Shown here one piece after another: positions 62,501 through 64,000 of a stretch of DNA of 64,000 bases (position 1 is the stretch's first letter; each line of letters opens with the position of its first letter). The notes under the pieces were generated by a model. The model was not told the DNA's origin. It ran no database searches and saw only the letters and a program-made list of their open reading frames with translations. The DNA is from Loxodes magnus (lineage: Eukaryota; Ciliophora; Karyorelictea; Loxodida; Loxodidae). Both the position numbers and the translations under genes were made by a program. The DNA lies in NCBI GenBank assembly GCA_946699065.1, contig CAMPDV010000309.1, forward strand, positions 1 through 64,000, read 5' to 3'.

Positions 62501-64000
62501 TAAAATTTCTTAGTTAGAAATTTTCTAAAGTTAAGGCTTAATTGCTTTAGATTAAATATTATTTTAAATCAATTTCATTGCTCATTTTCTAGCTGAGATT
62601 TCTGAGGTATTATGTTTTGATCCCTTATATGGGTATGTAAGATCTTCGTTAAAATTATAAATTTTGCTTTAGTTTTTCATTTAAGATAGAAAATTTTATC
62701 TAAATAAAGATAATTTTCACTCTTATTATAGCAATTATAGCATTTAAAACAAAAAATTAACTTTAGAGCTTTTTTCTTTTTAAGTTACTAGTTAAATTTG
62801 AATTAAATAATAAGAAATAAGTCATCAGATTAAGCTAACAATTTTAAGGTTTTTTAATTACTAATAAAACCTAAATAGATTATCTTAACTTTTAAATTAC
62901 ACATTTAAGAAATATTTTGATAGAGGAACAATCAAGCTTTTAAATTAAATAATTGAGATATAGATTAATTTATTTATTTCAAGAATGCTATATGTATAAA
63001 ATGCTATATTTCAAGTATTTTTATCTCTACATATGCTTTTATTTTCTTTTAAAATTTAGTTATCTATCTAATAAAGTTTATTTAGCTAATTAATTAATAA
63101 CTTTATTACACCTTAATTATATTCAAATATTCAAATTATTAATTCATCTAAAATAAATATATTTCCAGCTCATAAGCTTTATTTTCTACAGTTATATACA
63201 CTTTATAAAGTATAGGAAGAAAAAAAATCTCAAACATTTATTTGAGAAATGTGAACTATTTTTGACTTCCAATTAGTCGAATATCTAATTGCAAAGCATA
63301 AATAAATACAGATTATCTAATTAAATAGGGGAATTCATACATTTTTTATAAATTTTGGTATTTTTAATTTAATTAAAGTACTAAATTTAATTAGCATACC
63401 TAAATTTAAATTATAGAGATATACTTATAGATAAAAAACTTAAAGGGATAAGCACAATAATTAAATATAATTTGCTTGTGTTAATTAACTTTAATTAAAT
63501 ATAATTATAATTAGCTAGCTATTATTGTTTATAATCTATTATTATTAATTTATTAATTATTTCTAATAATTACTCGCTACTTCAAGTACTTATAATTTTT
63601 CAAGTTTGTTCAATATTATTTGAACTTAGCAAGATACATCTCTGATTAATGCAGATATAAGAAGATTCACATTTAATTCTTTCATTTATTCAATCCTAAT
63701 AAGCGGAAACCCTGTAAAAATTTATTTTTTATTTATAAATACATTTTAGTTAAATTAAAGCATAAGAGAGTTCTATTTCTATTTTAATACTAAGCATCTT
63801 ATTTTATTTAGCTTATATCTAAATTTATTTAGTTTACTTTATACCTACACTAATAATAAAAAAGTTAATCTTTCATAATCTTTATGCTTTTTGCTTCTTT
63901 TTTTAATTCGAAAATTTATGTTCAAATCTTTCTTCGAGTTGTATCTTATATCTTAATTGTTGAGAAATAGAGTTTTTAATTAATAAAAATTAAAGCCTTA
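59592..64000. other. AT-rich terminal stretch
   Basis: No gene, RNA, element or repeat array recognised in the last 4.4 kb. Long A/T runs and short direct repeats such as TATACTTTTACTATATACTTTTA near 59950 are the only structure. Confidence 0.5.

Noticed and set aside
1-64000. Standard Tetrahymena-type code with UGA only as stop
   Set aside because: UGA occupies conserved Trp positions in ICMT, the CDPK-like protein and kelch strands; a stop there would truncate most genes in the window.
1-64000. CRISPR array, bacterial operon or phage genes
   Set aside because: The repeats are not regularly spaced with unique spacers, genes have introns and eukaryotic families, and tRNAs are eukaryotic.
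59592-64000. Many long open frames under the altered code
   Set aside because: With two or three stop codons reassigned, AT-rich spacer is open by chance; none shows motif, amphipathic pattern or a duplicate under constraint.

Overview
This window reads as nuclear DNA of a ciliate with a heavily altered genetic code. It is roughly four-fifths A+T by eye. Under the standard code it shows only short shadow ORFs. When UAA and UAG are read as Gln and internal UGA as Trp, long proteins with clear family motifs appear: DNA polymerase kappa, isoprenylcysteine methyltransferase, a CDPK-like pseudokinase, a hybrid histidine kinase, RCC1 and kelch proteins, a CFAP97/Hemingway-type protein and a large cysteine-rich membrane protein. 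Every complete gene can be closed at a UGA, so UGA serves as both Trp and stop. This matches the karyorelict-type code (NCBI table 27). I saw no case that needs UAA or UAG as a stop, as the Condylostoma-type code would allow. Several genes keep frame only if tiny GTA...AG introns of 17-22 nt are removed. I cannot name the species.

Layout. 0.3-3.3 kb: two copies of a small element encoding a coiled-coil plus CCHC zinc-knuckle protein, both with clear target-site duplications; a ~530-bp SINE-like repeat is nested in the second. 1.3-14 kb and 20-31 kb: two diverged units of an old tandem duplication with a period of about 17 kb. Each unit holds a cysteine-rich membrane protein gene followed by a kelch gene. 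Unit 1 keeps the intact cysteine-rich gene and a truncated kelch copy; unit 2 keeps the intact kelch gene and a broken cysteine-rich copy. An intact CCHC element (about 15 kb), a truncated one (28.4 kb) and a second SINE-like copy (26.1 kb) lie in and between the units.

33.7-46.3 kb: CFAP97-like gene (minus), CDPK-like pseudokinase (minus), a kelch-type gene (plus), a tRNA-Leu-like sequence without an anticodon arm, an intact tRNA-Phe(GAA) (minus), and an unidentified 588-residue protein (minus). 48-59.6 kb: DNA polymerase kappa (minus), ICMT (plus), RCC1/coiled-coil protein (plus), a small hypothetical protein and a membrane hybrid histidine kinase (plus). The last 4.4 kb and the other gaps are AT-rich spacer in which I can support no gene.

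The genes do not form one pathway. They look like ordinary single-gene eukaryotic units (signalling, cilium, DNA repair, protein modification). The accessory content is the small zinc-knuckle elements, the SINE-like repeats and the decaying tandem duplication. Because almost no codon terminates in this code, an open frame alone proves little; calls rest on family motifs, agreement between copies, and frame-restoring introns.
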